From: Crocinitomicaceae bacterium
GTDB lineage: Bacteria > Bacteroidota > Bacteroidia > Flavobacteriales_D > Crocinitomicaceae
Assembly: GCA_030830385.1 (NCBI GenBank)
Contig: JAURNA010000102.1
Coordinates: 1-9,320, forward strand
Length of the DNA: 9,320 nucleotides
Reading direction: 5' to 3'
The notes below the pieces were generated by a model that was given only the letters and a program-made list of their open reading frames with translations, was not told the DNA's origin and did not search any database. Positions 1-7,196 of the stretch are shown here, one piece after another. Both the position numbers and the translations under genes were made by a program. Within the stretch, counting starts at the first letter, position 1; each line of letters begins with the position of its first letter.

Positions 1-1
1 C

Positions 2-352
2 GATCGGATCATACCGTGCCTACTGCAATTCCACATTGCCGAGGAATCATCCAAATTCGGTTTGGATATTCGCGAGGCGCAAGAACTTCTTGAATCGGAC
101 GACTTCATTCAGATGAATCATATTCTCATCGCAGGTGTCATGGGTATGGCGACATTTACCGACAACAAAGAACAGGTGCGCGACGAGTTCAGAACGCTGG
201 AAAACTATTTTCATGTTTTGAAAAGTCGCTGGTTCAAGTTCAATCCTGATTTCAAAGAAATCTCCATGGGAATGTCAGGTGATTTCCAAATGGCCGTCGA
301 AGAGGGCAGCACTATGGTTCGCGTTGGAAGTAGTATATTTGGGGCAAGATGA
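2..352 (+). CDS. yggS: YggS/PLPBP family pyridoxal-phosphate homeostasis protein, C-terminal part (5' truncated by window edge)
   Basis: The reading frame is open from base 2 to a TGA at 350-352 and gives about 116 residues, roughly the C-terminal half of a family that is normally 215-235 residues long. Visible signatures are HIAEESSKFGLD (the segment after the third barrel strand), GVMGMATFTDN, and near the end ISMGMSGDFQMAVEEGST followed by MVRVGSSIFGAR. The SMGMSxD and G-S-x-x-x-R-x-G stretches are the phosphate-binding loops of the fold-type III (alanine racemase-like) barrel. The PLP-binding lysine lies upstream of the window and cannot be checked. The family is a non-catalytic, cytoplasmic PLP carrier/buffer that affects amino-acid and B6 homeostasis. 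Its last bases overlap the ATG of the next gene in an ATGA, so the two are probably translationally coupled. An internal TTG at 62 is not the real start, because conserved sequence continues upstream of it. Confidence 0.93.
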   Translation, partial: DRIIPCLLQFHIAEESSKFGLDIREAQELLESDDFIQMNHILIAGVMGMATFTDNKEQVRDEFRTLENYFHVLKSRWFKFNPDFKEISMGMSGDFQMAVEEGSTMVRVGSSIFGAR

Positions 353-951
353 AGCAGCTTGTACTATTTCTCAGCCTTAGTTTGTGTTTCACCCTTAGTG
401 CTCAAATGACGGAAGAAGAAGTTCTGGAGCACAGAAAGAACCATCTGGCTACATTGATGGACACCTCTTCAGGTTATTTGAAACCAGAGGAAATCACATC
501 TTTTAAGGGACTCGATTACTTTGATTTCGACTCCGGTTATCAGGTTGTCGCCACATTCAAAAAATCAAAAGGAAAAAAATTCGAGATGCCAACGTCAACA
601 GAGCGTTTGCCTGTTTATCGTCGATATGGCTACGTAACGTTCACGATAGATGACACAGAACTGACACTGGAAGTCTACCAAAACATTGAACACCGGAAGC
701 ACGAAGAATACCGTAACTATCTTTTCATTCCCTTTCGCGACGGTACGTCTGGTAAGGAGTCCTATGGTGGCGGCAGATATTTGGAAGTGTTGATGCCTGA
801 AGGAAAAGAACTCGAGTTGGATTTCAATCTGTGCTTCAATCCGTATTGTGTGTATTCGGATCGATACTCCTGCCCTGTTCCGCCCAAAGAAAATACGTTG
901 GAAATTGGAATCAAAGCCGGAGAAAAAACGCCTCCCGGCTACGGTCACTAG
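349..951 (+). CDS. Secreted DUF1684 family protein
   Basis: The 200-residue protein begins with a cleavable signal peptide (MKQLVLFLSLSLCFTLSAQ, cleavage probably after Ala18). There is no proper lipobox, so it is likely periplasmic. The mature part carries the whole DUF1684 pattern: an early GLDYFDFDSGYQV, then MPTSTERLPVYRRYGYV, LTLEVYQN, LFIPFRDGTSGKESYGGGRY, LDFNLCFNPYCVYSDRYSCPVPP, and a C-terminal ENTLEIGIKAGEK. The length is normal for the family. The biochemical role of DUF1684 is not known to me; the dense conserved G/R/Y/C residues (YGGGRY, NPYC, CPxPP) suggest a binding site or enzyme fold, which is inference. The ATG sits inside the ATGA overlap with the upstream yggS-like gene, so it is probably the second gene of that operon. 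Its TAG stop shares the palindrome CTAG with the stop of the opposite-strand membrane protein gene. Confidence 0.92.
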   Translation: MKQLVLFLSLSLCFTLSAQMTEEEVLEHRKNHLATLMDTSSGYLKPEEITSFKGLDYFDFDSGYQVVATFKKSKGKKFEMPTSTERLPVYRRYGYVTFTIDDTELTLEVYQNIEHRKHEEYRNYLFIPFRDGTSGKESYGGGRYLEVLMPEGKELELDFNLCFNPYCVYSDRYSCPVPPKENTLEIGIKAGEKTPPGYGH

Positions 952-2777
952 TAAATGCTTTTCACGATTAAGAGGTTCTTGATATGAACGTTCTTTTTTC
1001 CGGGATTCGAAAGGTACACCCGTAATTCTGTCCCTTTATCGGAACCATATTCTATCGGAACCTGCATTTCGAAGTAGTTCCAATTGCCATGCATATTCTC
1101 TCCTTTGTGTTCAGTACGAAGATATTCTTTCCCCTTGTCAACATTGAGGAATGAAACAACAATCGATACATCCGACGTGTCTTGATCAGCCCCCTCACTA
1201 TTGTATCCGCCACTCACGTTCAACACCGTAGCAAATTCTTCCCTGAAGTACTGATTCCCTGTAGTTGTATACAAGGCAGGCTCATATCCAAATGAGGAAT
1301 CAGCAAAAATTTCAGCGTTATGGTGCAGTTTAACTTTCGTGATCTCACGCTCGTCCTTTCCCATGAACGCACTGTACGCGCTCGGACGATCCATGAATGT
1401 CCAGAAACGATCCTGATCATCTGTATGAACATGTTTGTGCGTTACGAGGTACCAATATGCCTCTTTCGACATTGAATCCGGGTGAACCTGGCCAATTGCG
1501 TATTTCTCCGTAAAATGATCGTTCAAGTCGAGTGATCCGTACGCGAATACTATGGGAATCCAAAACGTATACGCAGTGAGCATCGCATCGAATAACAGGG
1601 CCAAAGGAATCGCCATGATAGCGGACAATTCGATGAGTGCACGCATTCCGAAACTTCCCCCGTACCACCAGCACCACCAGCTCAGAATCACGTATATGGT
1701 TGGAACGATCACAAAAAGCGAGGGAAGGAAAACATTTCTTGCTCGTTTCCATAAAAGATAGAACCCGGGAATGGCCAGTAATAAAACAGGACTATACAAA
1801 AACCAACCCTTGCGATAACTGAACAATCCCTTCCAGATCTCCGGCCGGTCGAAGTGAAACCCTTGCTCTCCATACGAGTAGATAAACCAATGTCCTGTTC
1901 CGGCTTTCCACGCGAACAACTGAATAAAAACAACAGCGGCTGCACATACACAAACAACCATCACATTCTTCCATTCAGTGAAGAATAATTTCCATTTGTC
2001 TTTTAGTGTTTGTATCGAAGCAACATTATAGAACAACGGAAACAAAGCAAAAAATAGGTTCGTTGGACGCACGATGATCATCATTCCGATGATAAGTCCG
2101 AGAGCAATGGAGTGCCAGCGACTTGGCTGCTGGTGCCATTTAATTGTTTGGTGAATTCCCAAAACAAACAAGAAAAAGCCATAAATATGACTCATCCCTG
2201 CCTCAAGTGTGGAATAATAAAACAGGTTGGTCCCCAGAAAGAGACAGAGAATCGTTAGCCCTATTGCGAAATCACGAACACCGAAATGCCGTAAGATTTT
2301 GCTCAGTATCAGCATCGCTAAAAACGCGTAAAACCAGGCAGAAACAACGACAAAATAATCATAGACATAGTTGTATCCGTTCGAAGGCAGGCCCATGGTT
2401 ATTGATGTCGCATGTGCCATCAGGAAAAACGGTGTCATCATAATGCTTTCACCAATCGGCATTTTGAAATACCTCCCTCCTTCCGGTGTTTCCAGGTACC
2501 AGAATTTGCTCCCCGCTATACTCGGTCGGGCATTCGGATCATTGAGAAACCCCATGGAAAGATCTTTGTAAATGAAGATGCCGGGCAGATAACCGTAGTA
2601 AGAAATGACATCGTTTTGAACGACTTTATCCTTGTTCCAATACGCGTAATTGTGTGAAAAGGTAACGATACTGGTAATCGCCAGAAAGATGGAAATACGG
2701 GAAAAAAATCTCCGTTCGGAAAGGTAGTTGACTGCGTCTTTTAATGCCATACCATTGGATGAAGGAGCAAAGTACAT
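948..2777 (-). CDS. Polytopic membrane protein, GT-C / glycosyltransferase family 39-like
   Basis: A 609-residue protein with about ten hydrophobic segments between residues 25 and 415, followed by a soluble C-terminal region (about 415-609) that reads as beta-rich. The first loop after TM1 contains NDVISYYGYLPGIFIYKDL; an acidic residue at this point (Asp56) is where GT-C polyprenyl-phosphosugar transferases have their catalytic Asp. Other family-like blocks are YYSTLEAGMSHIYGF (about 187-201), IIVRPTNLFF (234-243), YRKGWFLYSPVLLLAIPG (321-338) and WWCWWYGGSFGMRALIE (367-383). The likely role is transfer of a sugar or related group from a lipid carrier on the outer face of the inner membrane; donor and acceptor are unknown. 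The start is uncertain: the ATG at 2775-2777 is the longest, but Met10 (2748-2750) is a good alternative. A near-promoter TACTTTG (box one base short) lies between them. The gene is monocistronic, convergent with DUF1684 and divergent from the barrel gene at 2908. Confidence 0.85.
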   Translation of the reverse strand: MYFAPSSNGMALKDAVNYLSERRFFSRISIFLAITSIVTFSHNYAYWNKDKVVQNDVISYYGYLPGIFIYKDLSMGFLNDPNARPSIAGSKFWYLETPEGGRYFKMPIGESIMMTPFFLMAHATSITMGLPSNGYNYVYDYFVVVSAWFYAFLAMLILSKILRHFGVRDFAIGLTILCLFLGTNLFYYSTLEAGMSHIYGFFLFVLGIHQTIKWHQQPSRWHSIALGLIIGMMIIVRPTNLFFALFPLFYNVASIQTLKDKWKLFFTEWKNVMVVCVCAAAVVFIQLFAWKAGTGHWFIYSYGEQGFHFDRPEIWKGLFSYRKGWFLYSPVLLLAIPGFYLLWKRARNVFLPSLFVIVPTIYVILSWWCWWYGGSFGMRALIELSAIMAIPLALLFDAMLTAYTFWIPIVFAYGSLDLNDHFTEKYAIGQVHPDSMSKEAYWYLVTHKHVHTDDQDRFWTFMDRPSAYSAFMGKDEREITKVKLHHNAEIFADSSFGYEPALYTTTGNQYFREEFATVLNVSGGYNSEGADQDTSDVSIVVSFLNVDKGKEYLRTEHKGENMHGNWNYFEMQVPIEYGSDKGTELRVYLSNPGKKNVHIKNLLIVKSIY

Positions 2778-2895
2778 ATTTTCGAAAAATTGACTTCACA
2801 ACTCCCTATACCTGTTTCTGTTTTTATCGTTATATCCCCAATTGAAATGGCATGCTTATTGTTTTTCTTTGGTTTTTGAAGAATTGTTTTAATCG

Positions 2896-2903
2896 TATCT
2901 TTG
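2896..2903 (+). promoter_or_regulatory. Bacteroidota -7 promoter box TATCTTTG
   Basis: TATCTTTG is an exact match to the Bacteroidota sigma-ABfr consensus TAnnTTTG. A TTTTTG run ending at 2878 lies 17 bp upstream and could act as the -33 element. The box ends only 4 nt before the ATG at 2908, so transcription would begin at or within a few bases of the start codon, giving a leaderless or nearly leaderless mRNA. Confidence 0.7.
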
Positions 2904-2907
2904 TATC

Positions 2908-3600
2908 ATGAGTAAGGTTTTCCTTTCGTTTATTTTGATCGTCATTTGCAGTACTGGAATGGCCCAGCCTTATAAGACCCTGAAAGTGTACAAGCCTTAC
3001 AAATGGATGATTGGGGTTCATTGGGCTGCCATCGACGATAACGGATCAAAATTCGAGAGATTGTTCGATGTAAACCAATCTTGGAATGTTCTGGCCTACC
3101 CTTCCCGTGTTACCGTAGACAAATACTTCAAATTCGGATGGAGTATGGAAGGAGCGCTTACGTACACCCAGTATAAGTCAGGCAAGCTCATCAATGATTC
3201 TACGCACTTTTCGGGTACGTTTTTTAGCTTTGATGTTCTCGGTAAATACAGTTTTTACCATACCTATGCTCCCCGTGCCCGCTGGATTGATCCTTATCTG
3301 ACCTTTGGAGTTGGATATACCTATCGCGAACAGGGATCGGCTCAGCACGCCCCAATGGTCGTTGCCGGAGGAGGTGTCAACTTCTTCCTTCTGCCTTTTC
3401 TGGGAATTCAGTTGCGTTCAACGGCTAAGTTTGGAGTATATCCGGGAATTTGGGAAACACCGGAAAATTACCTCGAGTACACCGCTGGAATTGTATACCG
3501 CATCCGTGGCAAAAAAAATACCAACGGAGATTTTAGCCGTAGAAAAAACAAATGGATACACGGAAACAAGCGCTACAAGGACAAAGGCGGCGGACAATAA
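2908..3600 (+). CDS. Small outer-membrane beta-barrel protein (OmpA N-terminal-like)
   Basis: A 230-residue protein with a signal peptide (MSKVFLSFILIVICSTGMAQ, cleavage probably after Ala19). Alternating hydrophobic/polar strands rich in aromatic residues and glycine follow: WMIGVHWAAIDDNG, FGWSMEGALTYTQYKSGK, GTFFSFDVLGKYSFY, IDPYLTFGVGYTYREQG, VVAGGGVNFFLLPFLGIQLRS, EYTAGIVYRIRGK. This resembles the eight-stranded barrel that forms the N-terminal half of flavobacterial OmpA proteins, but no C-terminal peptidoglycan-binding OmpA domain follows. The last 30 residues are instead strongly basic (RRKNKWIHGNKRYKDKGGG) and are predicted to face the periplasm. The function is likely structural or envelope-associated; no substrate can be named. 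The stop at 3598-3600 is separated by one base from the stop of the convergent methyltransferase gene. Confidence 0.87.
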   Translation: MSKVFLSFILIVICSTGMAQPYKTLKVYKPYKWMIGVHWAAIDDNGSKFERLFDVNQSWNVLAYPSRVTVDKYFKFGWSMEGALTYTQYKSGKLINDSTHFSGTFFSFDVLGKYSFYHTYAPRARWIDPYLTFGVGYTYREQGSAQHAPMVVAGGGVNFFLLPFLGIQLRSTAKFGVYPGIWETPENYLEYTAGIVYRIRGKKNTNGDFSRRKNKWIHGNKRYKDKGGGQ

Positions 3601-3601
3601 A

Positions 3602-4177
3602 TCACGGGGACATTCTGATAAACAACTCACTCCCCTGTCGAGGTTCGATGGAGTTGTAGCAATCGTACATTTCTACGGAACGGAAATGAGGTGCGAAATA
3701 CGTCGCGTATTCACTGGCACTTCCACCGAACGGAGGTCCCCCCTCGAAATCGCGATTGAAAAGAACCCCAACGAGTTTACCGGATGAACCCAGCAGCGAC
3801 GCTGCGGTTTTGGCATATTTCTCTCGTAACGAAGGATCAACCGCGCAGAATAAGGTCTGTTCTACCACGAAATCATAGCTGCCTCGGTGCGAAAAGAAAT
3901 CTTCATACAACAAGTGATCTTCAGGAAAATCCGGATGAGTATCCTTGATCCGATTCAATGGTTCCGGAGCAAAATCAAGGATAAAGACGTTGAAAAATTC
4001 TTTTTCGAAAAGTGCCAGTGCATCGTGAGCAATCCCCGCGCCGGGGAACAGAATGGAAACTGTTTTGTCTTCGATTTGGTCAAAATATTCCTGAATGGGC
4101 GGTGAGGGACCACCGAGATCCCATCCGGTATTTCCTTCCAAATAGTGTTGATTCCAGTAGTATGCGTCTGGATTCAT
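3602..4177 (-). CDS. TPMT-family SAM-dependent methyltransferase, last gene of the B12 riboswitch operon
   Basis: A 191-residue cytoplasmic protein of the thiopurine S-methyltransferase (TPMT, PF05724-type) family. The N-terminus has the family signature W-x(3)-Y-x(4)-T-x-W-D-x-G-x-PSPxI (residues 8-28). SAM motif I is FPGAGIAHDA (44-53), the acidic end of beta-2 is LDFA (67-70, Asp68), and the family-typical VEQTLFCAV (105-113) is followed by RxxY. The GGPPFGG stretch (146-152) matches the substrate-side loop of bacterial TPMT-like enzymes. Bacterial relatives methylate thiols, selenium or tellurium compounds, or halides; the substrate here cannot be read from sequence. Its ATG overlaps the stop of the upstream propeller lipoprotein (ATGA, 4174-4177), so it should be co-transcribed with, and translationally coupled to, the cobalamin uptake genes. 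That placement is unexpected. An unrelated housekeeping passenger is a possible alternative. Confidence 0.88.
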   Translation of the reverse strand: MNPDAYYWNQHYLEGNTGWDLGGPSPPIQEYFDQIEDKTVSILFPGAGIAHDALALFEKEFFNVFILDFAPEPLNRIKDTHPDFPEDHLLYEDFFSHRGSYDFVVEQTLFCAVDPSLREKYAKTAASLLGSSGKLVGVLFNRDFEGGPPFGGSASEYATYFAPHFRSVEMYDCYNSIEPRQGSELFIRMSP

Positions 4178-5226
4178 GGGGCAAAAAATACCATTTTCGA
4201 CGGATTGATACTCACATGAAACGACCGAATCAACGAACCTGCAGAAGAATATTCGTGAACGTATCCCGCAGCAGAAAAGTCTCCGGCATCGGAGAGATAT
4301 ATCCGATCATTGGATGGGTTGTACGCCAAATTGTAAACGGTGGCATTGTTTGTATTGAGCCAGTTCGAGCTCATGATACTCTCAGAGGCAGCATCAAAAA
4401 GAGCAACCGAAGATTCTCCACCAACGAAATCCGTATGTCCCACCAAAAGTCGATCGTTCATGACACCCAGCGTCGATGCATCGAAGGTAAAGTTCGTCAC
4501 GGAAGAAGTGCCGGGATCAATCTTGTGCATACGTGACGGAATGGCCCCATAATCTCCTCGGGAAATCACATACACGTCACCTTCGTGATCCACAACAATG
4601 GGTCCGGGGTTTACCCCAACCGCTATTTTCTCAATCTCCGTCATACTGGCCAAATCAATCACAGAAACAGTAGAATCGTAATTCGGAAAATTCAGGCCGC
4701 CTGAGTTTGAAACGAACAATTTTCCGTTCGAATACACAATTCCCTCGGGATTACTGCCCACCGGAATTCGGTTCTCAATTTCAAACGTTGTGGTATCAAT
4801 AACATCTACATACCCATCGTAACATGTGACAAAGAGCTTTCCCTTCCCCCCTGCGACCGATCGGGGCTGTTTCGCCTGAGCTCCTTCTATCATGGAAATT
4901 TGAGCAAGCGAATGCCCTGATTTTACCGAAAGTACCTCTACGGTACTCGAAATGTTCACAACAACGTACATTTTGCTTCCGTATCGGATCATGTCATTTC
5001 CTGTATCGCCCAACTGACGGCCGGCTTTCTTCTCAAAAAAATGATTAATAACCATCTCGTTATCGAAGTCTACCCAGGAAATGGAGCTGTTGTTCTGCTG
5101 GAAAAGACCTTCACAAAGAACAAGCATACCCCCATCCAGTGATACGTCCGGTGCATCGGGCTGAACGGGTTTCTTGCAGGCTGTCAGAAAAACGGAAAAC
5201 AGAAAACACGTGCTAATGAAACGCAT
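4174..5226 (-). CDS. BtuG-like surface beta-propeller lipoprotein (YncE/DUF5074-type)
   Basis: A 350-residue protein with a short hydrophobic leader ending in a lipobox (LTAC, Cys17), so it is a lipoprotein. The rest is a run of YVTN/YncE-like propeller blades. Typical blade pieces are SSTVEVLSVKSG (about 93-104), KLFVTCYDGYVDVIDTTTFEI (130-150), VGSNPEGIVYSNGKLFVSNSGG (156-177), TVSVIDLASMTEIEKIAVGVNPGPIVV (186-212) and GDVYVISRG (216-224). About seven blades fit the length. Known relatives next to cobalamin TonB receptors are the BtuG proteins of Bacteroides, surface lipoproteins that bind B12 very tightly and hand it to BtuB. Here the gene overlaps the end of the TonB receptor gene by 14 nt and lies downstream of a B12 riboswitch, so a BtuG-like job is well supported, though B12 contacts cannot be confirmed. 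The CKKP after the cysteine is not an obvious surface-export signal. The start ATG (5224-5226) is fixed by the signal peptide. Confidence 0.87.
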   Translation of the reverse strand: MRFISTCFLFSVFLTACKKPVQPDAPDVSLDGGMLVLCEGLFQQNNSSISWVDFDNEMVINHFFEKKAGRQLGDTGNDMIRYGSKMYVVVNISSTVEVLSVKSGHSLAQISMIEGAQAKQPRSVAGGKGKLFVTCYDGYVDVIDTTTFEIENRIPVGSNPEGIVYSNGKLFVSNSGGLNFPNYDSTVSVIDLASMTEIEKIAVGVNPGPIVVDHEGDVYVISRGDYGAIPSRMHKIDPGTSSVTNFTFDASTLGVMNDRLLVGHTDFVGGESSVALFDAASESIMSSNWLNTNNATVYNLAYNPSNDRIYLSDAGDFSAAGYVHEYSSAGSLIRSFHVSINPSKMVFFAP

Positions 5227-7192
5227 ATTGCAATGAAATTAAGAAGTTTCGACCTGGCATTGGATAGGACCGGATGTAGGCATATTGAGTATTGAGGATG
5301 TTTTTGACCGTTGCTCTCAGGGTCAGTTTCATCGATTTTAATTTGAAGGTACCAAAGACGGTAGCATCCATCAGGTGAAACCCTTTGACGAGATTGAAAC
5401 TGGTGTTTTCATTGAGCGCATATCGGTGAGAGACGAACATGTTGCTCAGTCTGAGACCAACTTTGTCATGATGCAAACTGAAGTCTGCATTTCCGGAATG
5501 TTGTGGAATGTACGCTACCTGATGCCCGTATGTTGGTTCCTCCGCATCTGTAATATCCACAGCGTATTGGAACGAATAATTAGCATTCGCCTTAAACCAC
5601 CATTTTCGAGTGTGTCGATTCGACGGATATTCAAAAAATACTTCTGCATCTCCTCCCAAAATCCCAACTCTGTCTATGTTTTGAATGGACCAGACGAATA
5701 AATTCTGCGTTGGAATGGCCACGATTTTATCGGAAACCAGATTCGCATACATGCTCGTTCGAATATCGAGATCGAGTTTCCTTTCCACCGGAACAACGGA
5801 AAGCTGATATCTCAATTGGTCTGCACGTTCGGGTCGGAGATTCGTATTTCCAATCGTACCAAAGTACAGCTCATTGAAACTCGGCAAGCGGAAGGAACGC
5901 TTGTAGAGTAAAACATGGCGCCAATGTCGCGATCCTGTAGCAGAATTGATTTTATTACGAATCGACACTTCCGGATTGAATGCGAGATAATCACGTTTGG
6001 AATCGTTGGTGTTCCATTCGTTTATGTACTGACCACTTGCTTTGACACCGTATTGCCATATTCTGCCAACAAAGCGAAGACGAGCCAACACAATGCCATG
6101 TTTTCTTATCGGTGTTCCCAATTGATCCTCGCTCCCCGACAACTTCGTCGTTCGGCCTTGTACTCCGGCAGAGAACCACCATTTCTGCAACGTTCTTATG
6201 GTAACTCCACCCAATTCAGACATTCGGGTAACGTATTGTTGCTGTAGGAATCCTTGTTGGTTCAAATACGTAGGGTCAGTGTAAAGAACATTTCGCGACT
6301 GATGCAGACCATAGATTCGGGTTTTCCACCTGCGAATTGACATGTACCCATCAACAAAAGCCCGATTTAACCTCGTTTCGAGTAGTTCATCGGATGTTGA
6401 ATTGTACAAAATCATCGCTCCGGGAAGTGCTTGTTCGATACCCTGCCGGGCGTATCCCAACCTGAAATGTCCTGATTTGTTGGTCCGAATACCAAGATTT
6501 CCTCGCATTCCACCGTCGGAATATTGGTTGTTCGTTCGGGTTTCAGAGATCAGCGTCTGGCCATTTTGGAATTTGAATGGATACTCGCCGTCGGCAAGTC
6601 GACCGTCTGCCGAAATGGAAGCATACCACCTTTTCCGGGATACTTTGATTGCCCCAAAGCCTTCGTACCGTCCGAACGATCCCATTCCGACATTGGCTCT
6701 GGCGCTTACGCTTTCCTGAGAATGCTCTCCCTCGAAGGTTTTGATCATCAATGAATTCCCCTGAACGATCGCCCCTACAGGTGCGTAGATATTCCAGGAT
6801 TCATCACCGCTAAAGCTAAGTCGAACAATGTTGTCCGCCTTCAACTGACCAAGATTTACCTGACCTGTCTGTACATTGGGTAACGAAAAACCATCAACCA
6901 CGATTGCGTTAAATCCTGCTCCTAATCCGCGAACAGTAGCTGTTTTCAAGCCTCCAAGTCCACCGTAGGATCGAAGGGAAAACCCCGGTATTTTCTGCAC
7001 CAATTCCCCTACATCATTCGGCTGAAGTTCCCTGATCTGCTCTTCCTTGATGATTTCGTAGGTCCGAAGTCTCCATTCAGAAACAACGGTAATCTGTTTG
7101 ATGTCCAACGTATCGTTTCTCAAAGCCAAAGAGTCCTCTTGTCCGAAGGAAACCAACGGAATCAACATCGTTATGGAAAGAAACAGACGCAT
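5213..7192 (-). CDS. btuB: TonB-dependent outer-membrane receptor, BtuB-like (predicted cobalamin/corrinoid transporter)
   Basis: A 659-residue protein with a signal peptide (MRLFLSITMLIPLVSFG, cleavage before Gln18). DTLDIKQITVVSE (27-39) is at the TonB-box position. A plug domain covers about 45-155, with ELQPNDVGELVQKIPGFSLRSYGGLGGLKTATVRGLG and VVDGFSLPNVQTG. A barrel follows to the end, including the C-terminal receptor pattern RSFRLPSFNELYFGTIGNTNLRPERADQLR and a final VKNILNTQYAYIRSYPMPGRNF with an aromatic terminus. It lacks the carboxypeptidase-like N-terminal domain of SusC-type receptors and is the size of BtuB rather than SusC. The gene starts 4 nt after the DUF4465 stop and overlaps the lipoprotein gene by 14 nt. 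The upstream cobalamin riboswitch makes B12 or related corrinoids the likely substrate; this is inference from context, since receptor specificity cannot be read from the barrel. Confidence 0.9.
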   Translation of the reverse strand: MRLFLSITMLIPLVSFGQEDSLALRNDTLDIKQITVVSEWRLRTYEIIKEEQIRELQPNDVGELVQKIPGFSLRSYGGLGGLKTATVRGLGAGFNAIVVDGFSLPNVQTGQVNLGQLKADNIVRLSFSGDESWNIYAPVGAIVQGNSLMIKTFEGEHSQESVSARANVGMGSFGRYEGFGAIKVSRKRWYASISADGRLADGEYPFKFQNGQTLISETRTNNQYSDGGMRGNLGIRTNKSGHFRLGYARQGIEQALPGAMILYNSTSDELLETRLNRAFVDGYMSIRRWKTRIYGLHQSRNVLYTDPTYLNQQGFLQQQYVTRMSELGGVTIRTLQKWWFSAGVQGRTTKLSGSEDQLGTPIRKHGIVLARLRFVGRIWQYGVKASGQYINEWNTNDSKRDYLAFNPEVSIRNKINSATGSRHWRHVLLYKRSFRLPSFNELYFGTIGNTNLRPERADQLRYQLSVVPVERKLDLDIRTSMYANLVSDKIVAIPTQNLFVWSIQNIDRVGILGGDAEVFFEYPSNRHTRKWWFKANANYSFQYAVDITDAEEPTYGHQVAYIPQHSGNADFSLHHDKVGLRLSNMFVSHRYALNENTSFNLVKGFHLMDATVFGTFKLKSMKLTLRATVKNILNTQYAYIRSYPMPGRNFLISLQYAFH

Positions 7193-7196
7193 GGTG

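Noticed and set aside
2769..2775. TACTTTG on the minus strand as the promoter of the GT-C-like gene
   Set aside because: It is one base short of TAnnTTTG and lies inside the longest reading frame; it is only useful as an argument that Met10 (2750) may be the true start.
3305..3787. 160-codon plus-strand open frame overlapping the barrel gene and the methyltransferase gene
   Set aside because: It overlaps two well-supported genes in another frame and has no family features.
4012..4536. 174-codon plus-strand frame opposite the methyltransferase and propeller genes
   Set aside because: It is antisense to two clear genes, basic and serine-rich in the manner of shadow frames, with no promoter or motif.
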